From Lachnospiraceae bacterium (GTDB taxonomy: Bacteria; Bacillota; Clostridia; Lachnospirales; Lachnospiraceae): DNA of 54,856 nucleotides. Location of the stretch: contig JAFQBM010000055.1 of assembly GCA_017399685.1 (NCBI GenBank), positions 1 to 54,856 on the forward strand, given 5' to 3'. The notes beneath the pieces were generated by a model. It searched no databases. It was not told the DNA's origin and worked only from the letters and a program-made list of their open reading frames with translations. The translations under genes and the position numbers were made by a program. This document shows positions 16,511-25,660 of the stretch, one piece after another; position 1 is the first letter of the stretch, and each line of letters starts with the position of its first letter.

Positions 16511-16556
16511 ATATATTGAACTTTGGTTAGTCCTCGCTAACCGCAGTTCAATATAT
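16511..16556 (-). promoter_or_regulatory. Extended palindrome overlapping the operon start (candidate iron-type operator)
   Basis: Two nested inverted repeats: outer arms ATATATTGAACT (16511-16522) and AGTTCAATATAT (16545-16556), and inner arms GGTTAG (16525-16530) and CTAACC (16537-16542) with a 6-nt centre. It overlaps the -10 and the expected transcription start of the metallophore operon and ends just before the Shine-Dalgarno sequence. The GGTTAG/CTAACC half-sites resemble those of DtxR/IdeR iron boxes, but with wider spacing. It could also fold as a 5' UTR hairpin. The identity of the regulator is inference. Confidence 0.6.
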
Positions 16557-16579
16557 CATACTAATATTCCATATGTCAA
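16550..16579 (-). promoter_or_regulatory. Promoter of the metallophore/ECF operon
   Basis: Minus-strand -35 TTGACA (16574-16579) and -10 TATATT (16550-16555) separated by 18 nt. The first gene starts at 16497. No other clear promoter is seen within the tightly packed genes downstream. Confidence 0.65.
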
Positions 16580-16589
16580 TATTCCATAT
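16563..16589. repeat. Tandem 12-bp direct repeats around the -35
   Basis: AATATTCCATAT occurs at 16563-16574 and again at 16578-16589, a 15-bp period with TTGACA of the promoter lying across the junction. Direct repeats in this position often bind an activator or repressor. Confidence 0.6.
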
Positions 16590-16914
16590 CGATATTTTTT
16601 TTCAAATACGAAAGGTAAATAATTATGATAGATAATAGAAATGTTTCAATTAACGTATATTATATTTTCGTTTCTATCAAGATATAACTTTTTGTATTTA
16701 AAAAACTTCTACGTAACTGTTCGCAGGTGAACAACTTGCGTATTAATTTCCTTCGCAAATTTATTTTATCGCTCTGCAATAACGCATTCCCCATTTGAAT
16801 AACTCAATCGTGTTTGGTTCATCTGAAATGCATTTTTCTTCATAACCTTTATGAGTGTATGCATAAAAAAAACATGTGTAACAATAACACAATCCCTCTC
16901 TCCTTGTATTCCAA
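16590..16914. other. Intergenic stretch, no gene recognised
   Basis: Very AT-rich DNA between the operon promoter and the end of the FMN-protein gene. It holds short imperfect inverted repeats (GTTC...GAAC near 16720-16733) and a 60-codon minus-strand frame (16761-16943) that runs into the end of the FMN gene without a ribosome-binding site. I see no conserved element. It probably contains the terminator of the FMN gene, but I cannot point to a convincing hairpin. Confidence 0.4.
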
Positions 16915-17586
16915 TTATTTTGCTTTCTCAACAGCATTTTCAATCGCTTTTTTTATTACATTACTAGAATTTGTAGCTCCACTTACTGCATCTACGTCAA
17001 TTTCCTGCTTCGCTACCACATCATCCAAAATACTTTCTGCCGGTTTTCCTCGTTCATTTCGATGCTCCAATAGTGTAATGGACACAATCTCATTATTTCT
17101 TATTTCAACCTCTACCCTCACATAAATATAACCTGCATCGTATTCGCCCTCATATACTCCATCCTTTATATTCGCAAGTTCCATATCCTTAAATACTATA
17201 TTTGATACTTTTTGCTGATAATCATTAAAGTCTACCACCCATGTTACAATGTGGCTACCAATACTTATTGCCATAATAACAGTTAAAACTCTATGCCACC
17301 ATAATTTCTTCTTTTTATCCTTTATCATATGGCATAAGCAAATAAGAAGAATCATAAAAAGCACACTAACAATCCCTGTGATTATCACAAATATACTTCG
17401 ATTTTTTAACACTGGAACAACGAAAAGAATATGTAAAAAACATGATATAATCAACAATCCACTTATGAATTTATGAAACCTCATTAAAAATCGATCTGCT
17501 TTCTCCAAATGGCATCTATGTGTAATTGCCTTTGCTGACAATACACAGAAAAAAATAAGACATAAAAATCCAAACATAATTCCCAT
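16915..17586 (-). CDS. Haem b-type membrane domain fused to FMN-binding domain
   Basis: A 223-aa protein with about four transmembrane helices in residues 1-120 and a C-terminal FMN-binding domain (about 140-220). Two helices each carry two histidines 14 residues apart (H38/H52 and H98/H112), the spacing of bis-haem cytochrome b / ferric reductase helices. The C-terminal domain has DGVYEGEY at 142-149 and ends in DAVSGATNSS, in which Thr205 fits the site to which ApbE-type flavin transferases attach FMN covalently. It would pass electrons from the membrane to an extracytoplasmic acceptor, and ferric iron is a plausible one given the neighbouring metallophore operon (inference). It is cotranscribed with the TetR gene 29 nt upstream. 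Confidence 0.75.
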   Translation of the reverse strand: MGIMFGFLCLIFFCVLSAKAITHRCHLEKADRFLMRFHKFISGLLIISCFLHILFVVPVLKNRSIFVIITGIVSVLFMILLICLCHMIKDKKKKLWWHRVLTVIMAISIGSHIVTWVVDFNDYQQKVSNIVFKDMELANIKDGVYEGEYDAGYIYVRVEVEIRNNEIVSITLLEHRNERGKPAESILDDVVAKQEIDVDAVSGATNSSNVIKKAIENAVEKAK

Positions 17587-17615
17587 ATATCCACCATCCT
17601 TCTTTTATCACTACA

Positions 17616-18269
17616 TTAAAAATGCTTTTCCCTTTTCCCATTCACTATGATAGAATCATAAATCATATCAAATCCATAGTTAAGAAATTCCATTTTAGAT
17701 TTTCCCATTCGCTGCCCAACATACAATTCCTTATTGGTCGCAATCTGAATTAGACCAGAAAGCATTCCCCAAAAAGAAAATATAGCAGGTAAAACTTCAA
17801 TATCTGAACGTATTTCTCCACATTCCATTCCTTGTTTCAAAAAATCTATCAACAAATCATTTATCTGTTCCCCAATCAGAAAGGTTTCTTTTTCTTCCGG
17901 CAAAAAATGAGTTGTTTCAAAATCTATATTAATATTCTCAAGAACTAACTTAAAATAAAACGGATATTCTTCCTGATATTTTACCAATCCGTAACAAATT
18001 TTCTTATAACGTTCCTTGGTATCGTTACTTTCCTCTAATGCCAGCTTAATATAATCATGCAATTTCTGCATACTTTCCAAAACTAATATACCTATCAGTT
18101 CTTCCTTATTTTTGAAATAAACATACAAAGTGGCCTTACTATAGCCCGCTTCTTTCGCTATATCATTCATTGAAGTATTTTCAATTCCTTTTTCATAAAA
18201 TAATTGCTCTGCTATCTTTGAAATATTCTTTCTATGTACATTTTGTGGTTCTTTCTTCCTTCTTCCCAT
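17616..18269 (-). CDS. TetR/AcrR family transcriptional regulator
   Basis: A 217-aa regulator. The N-terminal helix-turn-helix reads IAKEAGYSKATLYVYFKNKEEL (about 38-59), typical of TetR, after a basic GRRKKEP leader. The C-terminal half is a helical ligand domain of unknown specificity. GGAGGAGA stands just before the ATG. A palindrome over its own -10 indicates autorepression, and the FMN-cytochrome gene follows in the same transcript and should be co-regulated. No copy of this palindrome is seen at the metallophore promoter. Confidence 0.92.
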   Translation of the reverse strand: MGRRKKEPQNVHRKNISKIAEQLFYEKGIENTSMNDIAKEAGYSKATLYVYFKNKEELIGILVLESMQKLHDYIKLALEESNDTKERYKKICYGLVKYQEEYPFYFKLVLENINIDFETTHFLPEEKETFLIGEQINDLLIDFLKQGMECGEIRSDIEVLPAIFSFWGMLSGLIQIATNKELYVGQRMGKSKMEFLNYGFDMIYDSIIVNGKREKHF

Positions 18270-18281
18270 GACATCTCCTCC

Positions 18282-18308
18282 TATAATTAAACCAGTGGTT
18301 TAATTATA
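18282..18308 (-). promoter_or_regulatory. TetR operator palindrome
   Basis: A perfect inverted repeat with 12-bp arms, TATAATTAAACC (18282-18293) and GGTTTAATTATA (18297-18308), and a 3-nt centre. It covers the -10 box and start region of the tetR promoter, the usual place for an autoregulatory TetR operator. Confidence 0.8.
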
Positions 18309-18331
18309 AAAAGTGTAATTGACTTTGTCAA
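18303..18331 (-). promoter_or_regulatory. Consensus sigma-A promoter of the tetR-FMN transcript
   Basis: TTGACA (18326-18331) and TATAAT (18303-18308) with a 17-nt spacer, a perfect consensus, and the operator overlaps the -10. Confidence 0.85.
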
Positions 18332-18380
18332 TATAAAAAATTCAAAATATTAAAATGTACCAACGCAACGCAAAAAAGAA

Positions 18381-18424
18381 AACCTACAAATCTGGCATTC
18401 ACCAAATTTGTAGGTTTTTTATTT
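18381..18424. terminator. Bidirectional hairpin terminator
   Basis: Stem AACCTACAAAT / ATTTGTAGGTT (18381-18391 and 18406-18416) with T-rich tails on both strands. On the minus strand it would end transcripts arriving from the hypothetical gene at 18717. Confidence 0.7.
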
Positions 18425-18434
18425 TTAACTCATT

Positions 18435-18530
18435 TTAATGCACCACTTCATGCAAGTCTTTCTCTTTGATAACCACAACATATGTTATGTCTCCTGCCAT
18501 ACACTGAAATAAATATGCATTTTTTCATTG
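18435..18530 (-). pseudogene. Short decayed coding fragment between tetR and the 18.7 kb gene
   Basis: The minus strand holds a 21-codon frame (ATG 18500, stop 18435) whose reading continues upstream without a start (AYLFQCMAGDITYVVV). In another frame an ATG with a GGGAGG site precedes a 26-codon peptide. Such split frames with a coding-like sequence look like the frameshifted end of a former gene. The rest of 18540-18716 shows nothing recognisable apart from AT-rich DNA. Confidence 0.25.
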
Positions 18531-18716
18531 ATGCCTCCCTGAATTCTATATCCTATTAAAAAAACGGCAAAGTGTTTTTGTCACTATAAACCTTTAACAA
18601 ATCAGCACAATCTTCATTTTTTACTAATCTAATAAAAACTTACGACTTTCTAATATTGGACATGTTTCATATATATTCATAACTCCCTCCATCTACAAAT
18701 TTCAACATTGAAATGA

Positions 18717-19124
18717 TTACTGCTCTCCCATATAAAACGGCTTAAAATCTTCGCTGTCACTGCATATAAAACCACCAAACTGTTCCACCAGCTTCTCCAT
18801 ACAATCCTTTAGCTGCTCAAATGCCTTCTCTTCTGCTGTGACTACAAAAATATTCTGAATCCCACGATTTTTTATAAATGACTGGTCCGAAGGATGACCG
18901 AATTCTACCCGGCTTTTCTCAAAAGTAACAGGCTCAAATCCAGTCTTTCCAACTTCAAAGACTTCCATCTCTTCCCAAAAATCCACCATCACTTCTCCAC
19001 TTTCCTTAAGAAAATCCGCCATTTCCTTAATCGACACTTCACTCGGTGTCATATAAAATAAATCCAAAAAAACTGCCTTTTCCTTCGTAACTTCTACTTT
19101 CTTTTTCTTCTTATGATTTGCCAT
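18717..19124 (-). CDS. Hypothetical protein, 135 aa
   Basis: I do not recognise a family. The product starts with a strongly basic tail (ANHKKKKKVEV), then a mixed alpha/beta sequence with VFLDLFYMTPSEVSIKEMADFL and an acidic C-terminus. No signal peptide or membrane segment is seen, so it is a probable cytoplasmic protein. The start was moved from an upstream in-frame ATG to 19124 because an AAAGGAG site stands 5-7 nt before it. It is monocistronic and ends before the bidirectional terminator. Confidence 0.65.
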   Translation of the reverse strand: MANHKKKKKVEVTKEKAVFLDLFYMTPSEVSIKEMADFLKESGEVMVDFWEEMEVFEVGKTGFEPVTFEKSRVEFGHPSDQSFIKNRGIQNIFVVTAEEKAFEQLKDCMEKLVEQFGGFICSDSEDFKPFYMGEQ

Positions 19125-19198
19125 ATTTTCTCCTTTTTTATCACTAAACCACACCTAATGCGTTCTATTTTTTTATCACTTTCATCTGTAACATTTAC

Positions 19199-19246
19199 GA
19201 ACCGGACGCAGAAAAAGCATACCTACGCCCATTTGTTTCTTTCGCA
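19199..19246. repeat. Partial copy of the palindromic element's right end
   Basis: The stretch beginning ACCGGACGCAG and ending TTTCTTTCGCATCACT matches, with small changes, the right end of the element at 19331-19475 (19424-19475). It looks like a diverged or truncated second copy. Confidence 0.5.
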
Positions 19247-19330
19247 TCACTCTTATACTAAAACATTCCCCTCTTCACAATCCTCCCCATTCCTCTACCC
19301 AGATAATTGCGAAACTTCCAAAACGTATCT

Positions 19331-19475
19331 TAAGTGATTCAAAAGAAACAAATACATTAGCTGGTGCTTGGCCGGCCGTCGGTACTTAATGAGCGACTTG
19401 TCGCGAATTTAGTACCGCTACGAGCCGGACGCAGCAAGAGCGTGCCTGCGTTGTTTTGTTTCTTTTGCATCACTT
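19331..19475. repeat. MITE-like palindromic element, about 145 bp
   Basis: The ends are 21-bp inverted repeats with one mismatch (AAGTGATTCAAAAGAAACAA.. at 19331-19351 against 19455-19475). The centre is a second, strong hairpin: GGTACT / AGTACC (19381-19386, 19411-19416) around GCGAC / GTCGC (19393-19397, 19400-19404). The whole element can fold into a long imperfect hairpin and is GC-richer than its surroundings. It encodes nothing. This fits a miniature inverted-repeat element or a dispersed intergenic palindrome. It sits between uvrA (ending 19517) and the small hypothetical gene. Confidence 0.6.
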
Positions 19476-19516
19476 TCACAACTAACATTTTAGTTTCACA
19501 ATCCCTATCTCCCTCT

Positions 19517-22342
19517 CTACTTCAAATACCTCTCCAAATATTCCCCAGTAAAACTTTCCTTGCATTTCACCACTTCTTCCGGCGTTCCCTTTGCCACCAC
19601 GGTTCCCCCTCTGTCACCGCCATTCGGTCCGATATCAATAATATAATCCGCAGTCTTAATCACTTCCAGATTATGCTCAATTACCACCACCGTATTTCCA
19701 CCTTCGCTCAGCCTCTGCAAAATATCCACCAGCTTATGAACATCTGCAAAATGAAGTCCTGTGGTAGGTTCATCCAAAATATAAATGGTCTTTCCCGTAC
19801 TTCTTCTGCTTAATTCCGTTGCCAGCTTAATTCTCTGAGCCTCTCCACCGGAAAGTGTCGTAGAAGGCTGACCTAACTTAATATATCCCAGCCCCACCTC
19901 TCTTAACGTCTCAATTTTCCTCAAGATAGAAGGAACATTCTCAAAAAACTTACAAGCCTCATCCACAGTCATATCCAATACATCAAAAATACTCTTATCC
20001 TTATATTTTACCTCTAAGGTTTCCCTGTTGTATCGTTTTCCATGACAAACCTCACAAGGTACATACACATCCGGTAAGAAATGCATTTCTATTTTAATGA
20101 TACCATCGCCCTTACAAGCCTCACAACGTCCACCGGATACATTAAAACTAAATCTTCCCTTCTGATAAGCACGCATTTTTGCATCCTTCGTATTGGCAAA
20201 CAAATCACGAATCTGGTCAAACACACCGGTATAAGTAGCCGGATTGGACCTTGGAGTTCTTCCAATCGGCGACTGGTCGATGTCAATTACCTTGTCAAGC
20301 TGCTCTATTCCCTTAATTTCCTTATGTTTTCCCGGCTTACACTTTGCCCGGTTTAATTCCTTTGCCAAACGCTTATATAAAATCTCATTTACCAAAGAAC
20401 TTTTTCCCGAACCTGACACCCCGGTAACACAGGTCATAACTCCTAATGGGAACTTCACATTAATATTTTTCAGATTATTCTCCTTTGCCCCAACAACTTC
20501 AATATATCCTGTAGGCTCTTTTCGTTGCTTTGGCACAGGAATCTTAATACGACCACTTAAATATGCCCCGGTAATGGAATCTTCCTGCTTCATAATTTCT
20601 TCTGCGGTACCCTGGGCAATGACCTCTCCCCCATTTTCCCCAGCTCCCGGACCGATATCGATAATATGATCCGCTGCCAGCATGGTATCTTCGTCATGTT
20701 CCACCACGATCAAAGAGTTTCCTAAATCTCTTAAATTTTTCAAGGTCTTAATTAATTTATCATTATCTCTTTGATGCAAGCCGATACTTGGCTCATCTAA
20801 AATATAAGCCACTCCCACCAAGCCGGAACCAATCTGGGTCGCCAGACGGATTCTCTGGGCCTCTCCACCAGATAGGGAACCGGTGGCTCTGGCAAGGGAT
20901 AAATAATCCAATCCCACATCCATCAGAAATCCGATTCTTGAATTGATTTCCTTTAATACCTGCTGGCCAATCAGCTGCTGCCTTGGGGTTAATTCCACTT
21001 CTTCTAAAAACCTCTTTAATTTTTCAATGGACAATTCCCCAATTTCCGCAATATTCTTATCCCCCACAGTAACCGCAAGAGATTCCTCTTTTAAACGCTG
21101 TCCCTTACATACTTCACATGGTGTTATGGTCATGTAAGTTTCATACTCTGCCTTCATGGTTTCAGAAGAAACTTCCCGATATTTTCTCTGTACATTCCGA
21201 AGCAGACCTTCGAAAGCAACATCATAGATTCCTTCCCCTCTTTGTCCCTTATAATATACCTTTACCTCATGCCCCTTGGTACCATGAATTAAAATATCCT
21301 TGATATTATCATCATAATCCTGAAATGGAGTATCCAAATCGAAACCATACTCCTTACATAAAGCATCCAGAATCGCTCTGGTATAACTCTTCTTATCCGT
21401 GCAGGACTGCCACCCCAGCACTGCAATAGCACCTTCCGCAATACTAAGTTTCATATCCGGAATCATTAAATCAATATCAAATTCCATCTTATATCCCAAT
21501 CCATGACAAGTCGGACATGCTCCAAAAGGATTATTAAAAGAGAAACTTCTTGGCTCAATTTCATCAATACTGATATTACAATCAGGACAAGAGAAACTTT
21601 CACTAAAATGCATTGGCTCCCCACCAATCACATCCACTGCCATCAGCCCCTCTGCCAGTCTTAAAGCAGTCTCAATGGATTCTGCCAGACGCATATGCAT
21701 CCCTTCCCTTACCACCAGACGGTCCACAACAATTTCAATGGTATGCTTTTTATTTTTATCTAACTTGATTTCCTCATTTAAATCATATAAACTGTCATCT
21801 ACTTTGACACGGACAAATCCACTCTTTTTCGCCTGCTGGAATACCTTGGCATGCTCACCCTTTCGTCCTCTCACTACCGGAGAAAGAATCTGAAACTTCG
21901 TACCCTCCGGTAATTTCAAAATTTCATCACACATCTGGTCTACGGTCTGTTTGCTGATTACCTTATGACACTTGGGGCAATGAGGAATTCCTATTCTTGC
22001 GTAAAGCAGACGAAAATAATCATAAATTTCCGTTACCGTACCCACAGTGGAACGAGGATTCCGGTTCGTGGATTTCTGGTCAATGGAAATCGCTGGAGAT
22101 AAACCCTCAATCTTTTCCACCTCTGGTTTTTCTGCCTGTCCTAAAAACTGTCTGGCATAAGAAGACAGAGATTCCATATATCTTCTTTGTCCTTCTGCAT
22201 AAATCGTATCAAACGCCAAAGAAGATTTTCCGGAACCACTTAACCCCGTCAATACCACCAGCTGATTTCTTGGTATTCTTAAATCAATGTTTTTCAGATT
22301 ATGCTCCTTGGCACCTTTTATCGTAATAAATTCCTGTTCCAT
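19517..22342 (-). CDS. uvrA: UvrA, excinuclease ABC subunit A
   Basis: A full-length 941-aa UvrA, the damage-recognition ATPase of nucleotide excision repair. Visible are the first Walker [10 protein letters not shown], the zinc-finger cysteine pairs (CPDC...[14 protein letters not shown]...CEVCHGKR), two ABC signatures ([16 protein letters not shown] and [16 protein letters not shown]) and Walker [11 protein letters not shown] / [10 protein letters not shown]. It lies downstream of uvrB with a 117-nt gap. Confidence 0.98.
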   Translation of the reverse strand: MEQEFITIKGAKEHNLKNIDLRIPRNQLVVLTGLSGSGKSSLAFDTIYAEGQRRYMESLSSYARQFLGQAEKPEVEKIEGLSPAISIDQKSTNRNPRSTVGTVTEIYDYFRLLYARIGIPHCPKCHKVISKQTVDQMCDEILKLPEGTKFQILSPVVRGRKGEHAKVFQQAKKSGFVRVKVDDSLYDLNEEIKLDKNKKHTIEIVVDRLVVREGMHMRLAESIETALRLAEGLMAVDVIGGEPMHFSESFSCPDCNISIDEIEPRSFSFNNPFGACPTCHGLGYKMEFDIDLMIPDMKLSIAEGAIAVLGWQSCTDKKSYTRAILDALCKEYGFDLDTPFQDYDDNIKDILIHGTKGHEVKVYYKGQRGEGIYDVAFEGLLRNVQRKYREVSSETMKAEYETYMTITPCEVCKGQRLKEESLAVTVGDKNIAEIGELSIEKLKRFLEEVELTPRQQLIGQQVLKEINSRIGFLMDVGLDYLSLARATGSLSGGEAQRIRLATQIGSGLVGVAYILDEPSIGLHQRDNDKLIKTLKNLRDLGNSLIVVEHDEDTMLAADHIIDIGPGAGENGGEVIAQGTAEEIMKQEDSITGAYLSGRIKIPVPKQRKEPTGYIEVVGAKENNLKNINVKFPLGVMTCVTGVSGSGKSSLVNEILYKRLAKELNRAKCKPGKHKEIKGIEQLDKVIDIDQSPIGRTPRSNPATYTGVFDQIRDLFANTKDAKMRAYQKGRFSFNVSGGRCEACKGDGIIKIEMHFLPDVYVPCEVCHGKRYNRETLEVKYKDKSIFDVLDMTVDEACKFFENVPSILRKIETLREVGLGYIKLGQPSTTLSGGEAQRIKLATELSRRSTGKTIYILDEPTTGLHFADVHKLVDILQRLSEGGNTVVVIEHNLEVIKTADYIIDIGPNGGDRGGTVVAKGTPEEVVKCKESFTGEYLERYLK

Positions 22343-22459
22343 GTTTCCTTTTTTCCTCCGTTCCGACTTTCTAATGGTTCATTTTTCCTTCACTTCACTT
22401 GATAAATATCATTTCAGCACTTTCCATAAAATATAATCTGATTCGCAACTGAAGGACTA

Positions 22460-24442
22460 CTAATCATCATACTCCTGAAGCGTAATTTTTAATTCCTTCA
22501 ACTCATCTCTTAGCACAGCCGCCATTTCAAAATTCAAATCTGCTGCTGCCGCATTCATCTTCTTCGTCAATGCCTTAATTTCTTTTTCCAGTTCCTTCTT
22601 CGTCATAGACTCTGGATCTTTCTTAATCACCTCTGCCTCTTCCTGTAAAGAAGTGGTAATCAAATCCCTGACTGGCTTCACAATGGTCTTCGGTGTAATA
22701 TTATGCTCTTTATTATAAGCCTCCTGAATGGACCTTCTACGGTTCGTTTCCTTTATGGCAATGTCCATAGATTTCGTAATGGAGTCTGCATACATAATAA
22801 CCCTGCCTTCACTATTACGGGCTGCACGGCCAATGGTCTGTACCAAAGAAGTTTCCGAACGAAGAAATCCCTCCTTATCCGCATCCAGAATCGCCACCAG
22901 GGTAATTTCAGGAATATCCAGACCTTCTCTTAAAAGGTTAATTCCCACCAGCACATCAAAGACATCCATTCGTAAATCCCTTACGATTTCCACACGCTCT
23001 AAAGTATCAATATCAGAATGCAGATACTTCACCCGGATTCCCATTTCCTTTAAATACTCCGTCAAATCCTCTGCCATCCGTTTGGTAAGGGTGGTAACCA
23101 GAATCTTATGCTTATTCCGAATTTCCTTCTGGATTTCAAACAACAAATCATCAATCTGCCCTTCTGTCTTCCTCACCTCAATTAATGGGTCCAATAATCC
23201 CGTAGGTCTTATAATCTGCTCTGCCCGTAATAACTCATGTTCCTCTTCATATACATTCGGTGTGGCAGAAACAAACAATAACTGGTCAATTTTCGTCTCA
23301 AATTCCTCAAAATTCAATGGACGGTTATCCTTCGCCGATGGCAGACGGAATCCATAATCCACCAAGGTCTGCTTTCTTGCCTGGTCTCCGGCATACATAC
23401 CACGAACCTGTGGAACTGTAATATGGGATTCATCCACGATAATCAAAAAATCATCCCCAAAGAAATCCATTAATGTATTGGGAGTCTGTCCCGGTTTATG
23501 TCCTGCTAAAATTCTGGAATAATTCTCGATTCCGGAACAAAATCCCGTTTCCCGTAACATCTCTATATCAAAATTCGTTCTCTCTGAGATTCTCTGTGCC
23601 TCTAACAATTTATCATTTTCCTTAAAATAAGCTACCCTCTCAGCCAGTTCTGCTTCTATCTCCTTTATGGCAGCCTCCAGTCGTTCACGACCTACTACAT
23701 AATGAGAAGCCGGAAAAATGCAGGTAAAATTCAGAGTTCTCTTTATTTCGCCTGTTAAAACATCAAATTCTACGATTCTATCAATCTCATCTCCAAAAAA
23801 TTCCACCCGAATAGCATCATCAAAAGTAGACACCGGAATAATCTCCAGCACATCACCCTTTACCCTGAAACTTCCTCTCTTAAAATCCATCTCATTTCGC
23901 TCATATTGTATATCAATTAACTCCCTTATGACCTCATCACGGTCTTTGTTCATCCCAGGTCTTAAAGAAAGCATCATTTCCCGGTATTCATCCGGATCAC
24001 CGATACCATAAATACAAGAAACCGAAGAAATGACAATGACATCCTTTCTCTCAATCAAAGCCGCGGTAGCACTATGCCGTAATTTATCAATTTCATCATT
24101 TACCGCAGAATCTTTCTCGATATAAGTGTCTGTAGATGGCACATAAGCCTCTGGCTGATAATAATCATAATAACTGACAAAATATTCCACCGCATTCTCA
24201 GGAAAAAACTCTTTAAATTCCCCGTAAAGCTGTGCTGCCAAGGTCTTATTATGAGCAATAATTAACGTAGGTTTATTTAATTTTTCAATAATATTTGCCA
24301 TGGTAAAGGTTTTTCCAGAACCAGTTACCCCAAGAAGAGTCTGAAACTGATTTCCTTCCTTAAATCCCTGTACCAACTGCTCAATGGCCTGAGGCTGGTC
24401 TCCCGTAGGCTGATATTCAGAATGAAGTACAAATTTATCCAT
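22460..24442 (-). CDS. uvrB: UvrB, excinuclease ABC subunit B
   Basis: A full-length 660-aa UvrB helicase-like subunit. It opens with the family's [15 protein letters not shown], Walker A is GVTGSGKTF, the beta-hairpin region is [14 protein letters not shown], the DEAD-like box is DESH, helicase motif VI is QTIGRAARN, and a C-terminal UVR motif binds UvrA/UvrC. The ATG at 24442 is preferred over a TTG 3 nt earlier; both follow CGGAGG. The uvrB-uvrA order is the common Firmicutes arrangement. Confidence 0.98.
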   Translation of the reverse strand: MDKFVLHSEYQPTGDQPQAIEQLVQGFKEGNQFQTLLGVTGSGKTFTMANIIEKLNKPTLIIAHNKTLAAQLYGEFKEFFPENAVEYFVSYYDYYQPEAYVPSTDTYIEKDSAVNDEIDKLRHSATAALIERKDVIVISSVSCIYGIGDPDEYREMMLSLRPGMNKDRDEVIRELIDIQYERNEMDFKRGSFRVKGDVLEIIPVSTFDDAIRVEFFGDEIDRIVEFDVLTGEIKRTLNFTCIFPASHYVVGRERLEAAIKEIEAELAERVAYFKENDKLLEAQRISERTNFDIEMLRETGFCSGIENYSRILAGHKPGQTPNTLMDFFGDDFLIIVDESHITVPQVRGMYAGDQARKQTLVDYGFRLPSAKDNRPLNFEEFETKIDQLLFVSATPNVYEEEHELLRAEQIIRPTGLLDPLIEVRKTEGQIDDLLFEIQKEIRNKHKILVTTLTKRMAEDLTEYLKEMGIRVKYLHSDIDTLERVEIVRDLRMDVFDVLVGINLLREGLDIPEITLVAILDADKEGFLRSETSLVQTIGRAARNSEGRVIMYADSITKSMDIAIKETNRRRSIQEAYNKEHNITPKTIVKPVRDLITTSLQEEAEVIKKDPESMTKKELEKEIKALTKKMNAAAADLNFEMAAVLRDELKELKITLQEYDD

Positions 24443-24540
24443 CAACAGATACCTCCGTTTGCAAAAACTCTGTCTACTCTATCATGCTACAAATAACCTT
24501 ACCGATTATTAATAAAAATATTCTAACATACAAATAAAAA

Positions 24541-24577
24541 AAAGTACAGACCATTATGAACATTTGTTCTGTACTTT
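24541..24577 (-). terminator. Terminator after the ferredoxin-like membrane gene
   Basis: Perfect stem AAAGTACAGA / TCTGTACTTT (24541-24550 and 24568-24577) with a T-run on both strands. It stands downstream of the minus-strand gene ending at 24627. Confidence 0.75.
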
Positions 24578-24626
24578 TTCGAAAACATATTGTTGTCCAC
24601 CATGTGACCAGCAATGAAATCCCATT

Positions 24627-25427
24627 TTACTTTTTTCCGAAGGTCAAGGCACACTGCCTGCAATGTTCCTTACATTCTCCACATTGAATACATTCCCTGT
24701 CCCCTACCTTTTTTACATCCATCTTACAATGAGCCACACAGGCATTACAATGATTACACTTCTCGGCATCTACCTTCATTCCCAATATCGAAACACCATG
24801 AAAAAATGAATAAAATGCCCCCAAAGGACAAAGAAAACGGCAAAAACTTCGAAAAATGAATACAGAACTAAGCAAAATAACCACCAGCAGAAATATTTTC
24901 CACCAATATAATCCGCCCGTCATTGCTTTTAAACCCTCATTCATTGCCACCAAAGGAATTCCTCCCTCTAACGTGCCTGCCGGGCAGATATACTTACAAA
25001 ATCCTGGCACTGCCCATACCAAAGGAATTCCAACCACAAACACCACCAATATCACATACTTCACATAGGACAATCTTCTGGTCCAGCGGTTCTTCTTCAG
25101 CTTAGGAGTCGGGATTTTATAAAGAATTTCCTGTATCAGTCCAAAAGGACATAGAAAACCACAAATCACCCGTCCTAACACCACACCAAACAACAATAAC
25201 AATCCCAGTATGTAATATGGAAATTTATATTTACTGGAAACTAAAGCACTTTGAAGGCTGCCAAGAGGACAGGAAGCAATGGCACCTGGACAGGAATAAC
25301 AATTTAATCCGGGAACACATACTCCCTTTATGTCTCCTTGATAAATTTTTCCCTTGGCAAATCCGGTAAAATTGCAATTATATAAAACTGCACAAATTAC
25401 CTGAATCAACTTTCTCCTTTTTTCCAT
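24627..25427 (-). CDS. 4Fe-4S polyferredoxin membrane protein (NapH/CcoG-like)
   Basis: About 266 aa. Four to five transmembrane helices carry the paired CGFLCPFG and CRFLCPLG motifs of the NapH/YccM/RdxA membrane ferredoxins, plus a Cys-rich periplasmic segment (CVPGLNCYSCPG). The C-terminus has two 4Fe-4S motifs (CNHCNACVAHC and CIQCGECKEHC). It probably moves electrons across the membrane towards the thiol-redox partners encoded upstream. Its ATG overlaps the stop of the CXXC mini-protein gene (TAATG), which fixes this start rather than an earlier in-frame GTG. Confidence 0.88.
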   Translation of the reverse strand: MEKRRKLIQVICAVLYNCNFTGFAKGKIYQGDIKGVCVPGLNCYSCPGAIASCPLGSLQSALVSSKYKFPYYILGLLLLFGVVLGRVICGFLCPFGLIQEILYKIPTPKLKKNRWTRRLSYVKYVILVVFVVGIPLVWAVPGFCKYICPAGTLEGGIPLVAMNEGLKAMTGGLYWWKIFLLVVILLSSVFIFRSFCRFLCPLGAFYSFFHGVSILGMKVDAEKCNHCNACVAHCKMDVKKVGDRECIQCGECKEHCRQCALTFGKK

Positions 25428-25561
25428 TATCCTATTCCTATACACTCATAGCAAATTCGAACCGCCTTATTTTTTACATCCCGGAAACCTCCCTCAGACA
25501 TCCCCATTAAAACAAGAACAATGGCTGCTATCAGCAATCCCTTTCTTACGTATTTTTTCAT
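25427..25561 (-). CDS. CXXC mini-protein (CD1871A-like), 44 aa
   Basis: A 44-codon gene with one N-terminal membrane helix (GLLIAAIVLVLMG) and a C-terminal CYECIGIG ending, which matches the short CD1871A-type family of CXXC-motif proteins found in Clostridia beside a TlpA and a 4Fe-4S membrane protein, exactly as here. The cysteines are C37 and C40. Its stop overlaps the start of the ferredoxin gene. An in-frame ATG 15 nt upstream (25576) could give a 49-aa form. Role inferred: a membrane thiol relay. Confidence 0.75.
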   Translation of the reverse strand: MKKYVRKGLLIAAIVLVLMGMSEGGFRDVKNKAVRICYECIGIG

Positions 25562-25660
25562 CTTTTTATACCCCATGCATTTTCCCAAACTGTCCCATTA
25601 AAATAGATTGAAAGAATAGGCAATTACATTTTCCTTTCTATCATTCATTTCTTTCCATCC

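Noticed and set aside
16761-16943. A 60-codon minus-strand frame (MKMLLRKQNNWN...) between the operon promoter and the FMN gene
   Set aside because: It overlaps the end of the FMN-cytochrome gene, has no ribosome-binding site and no recognisable domain.
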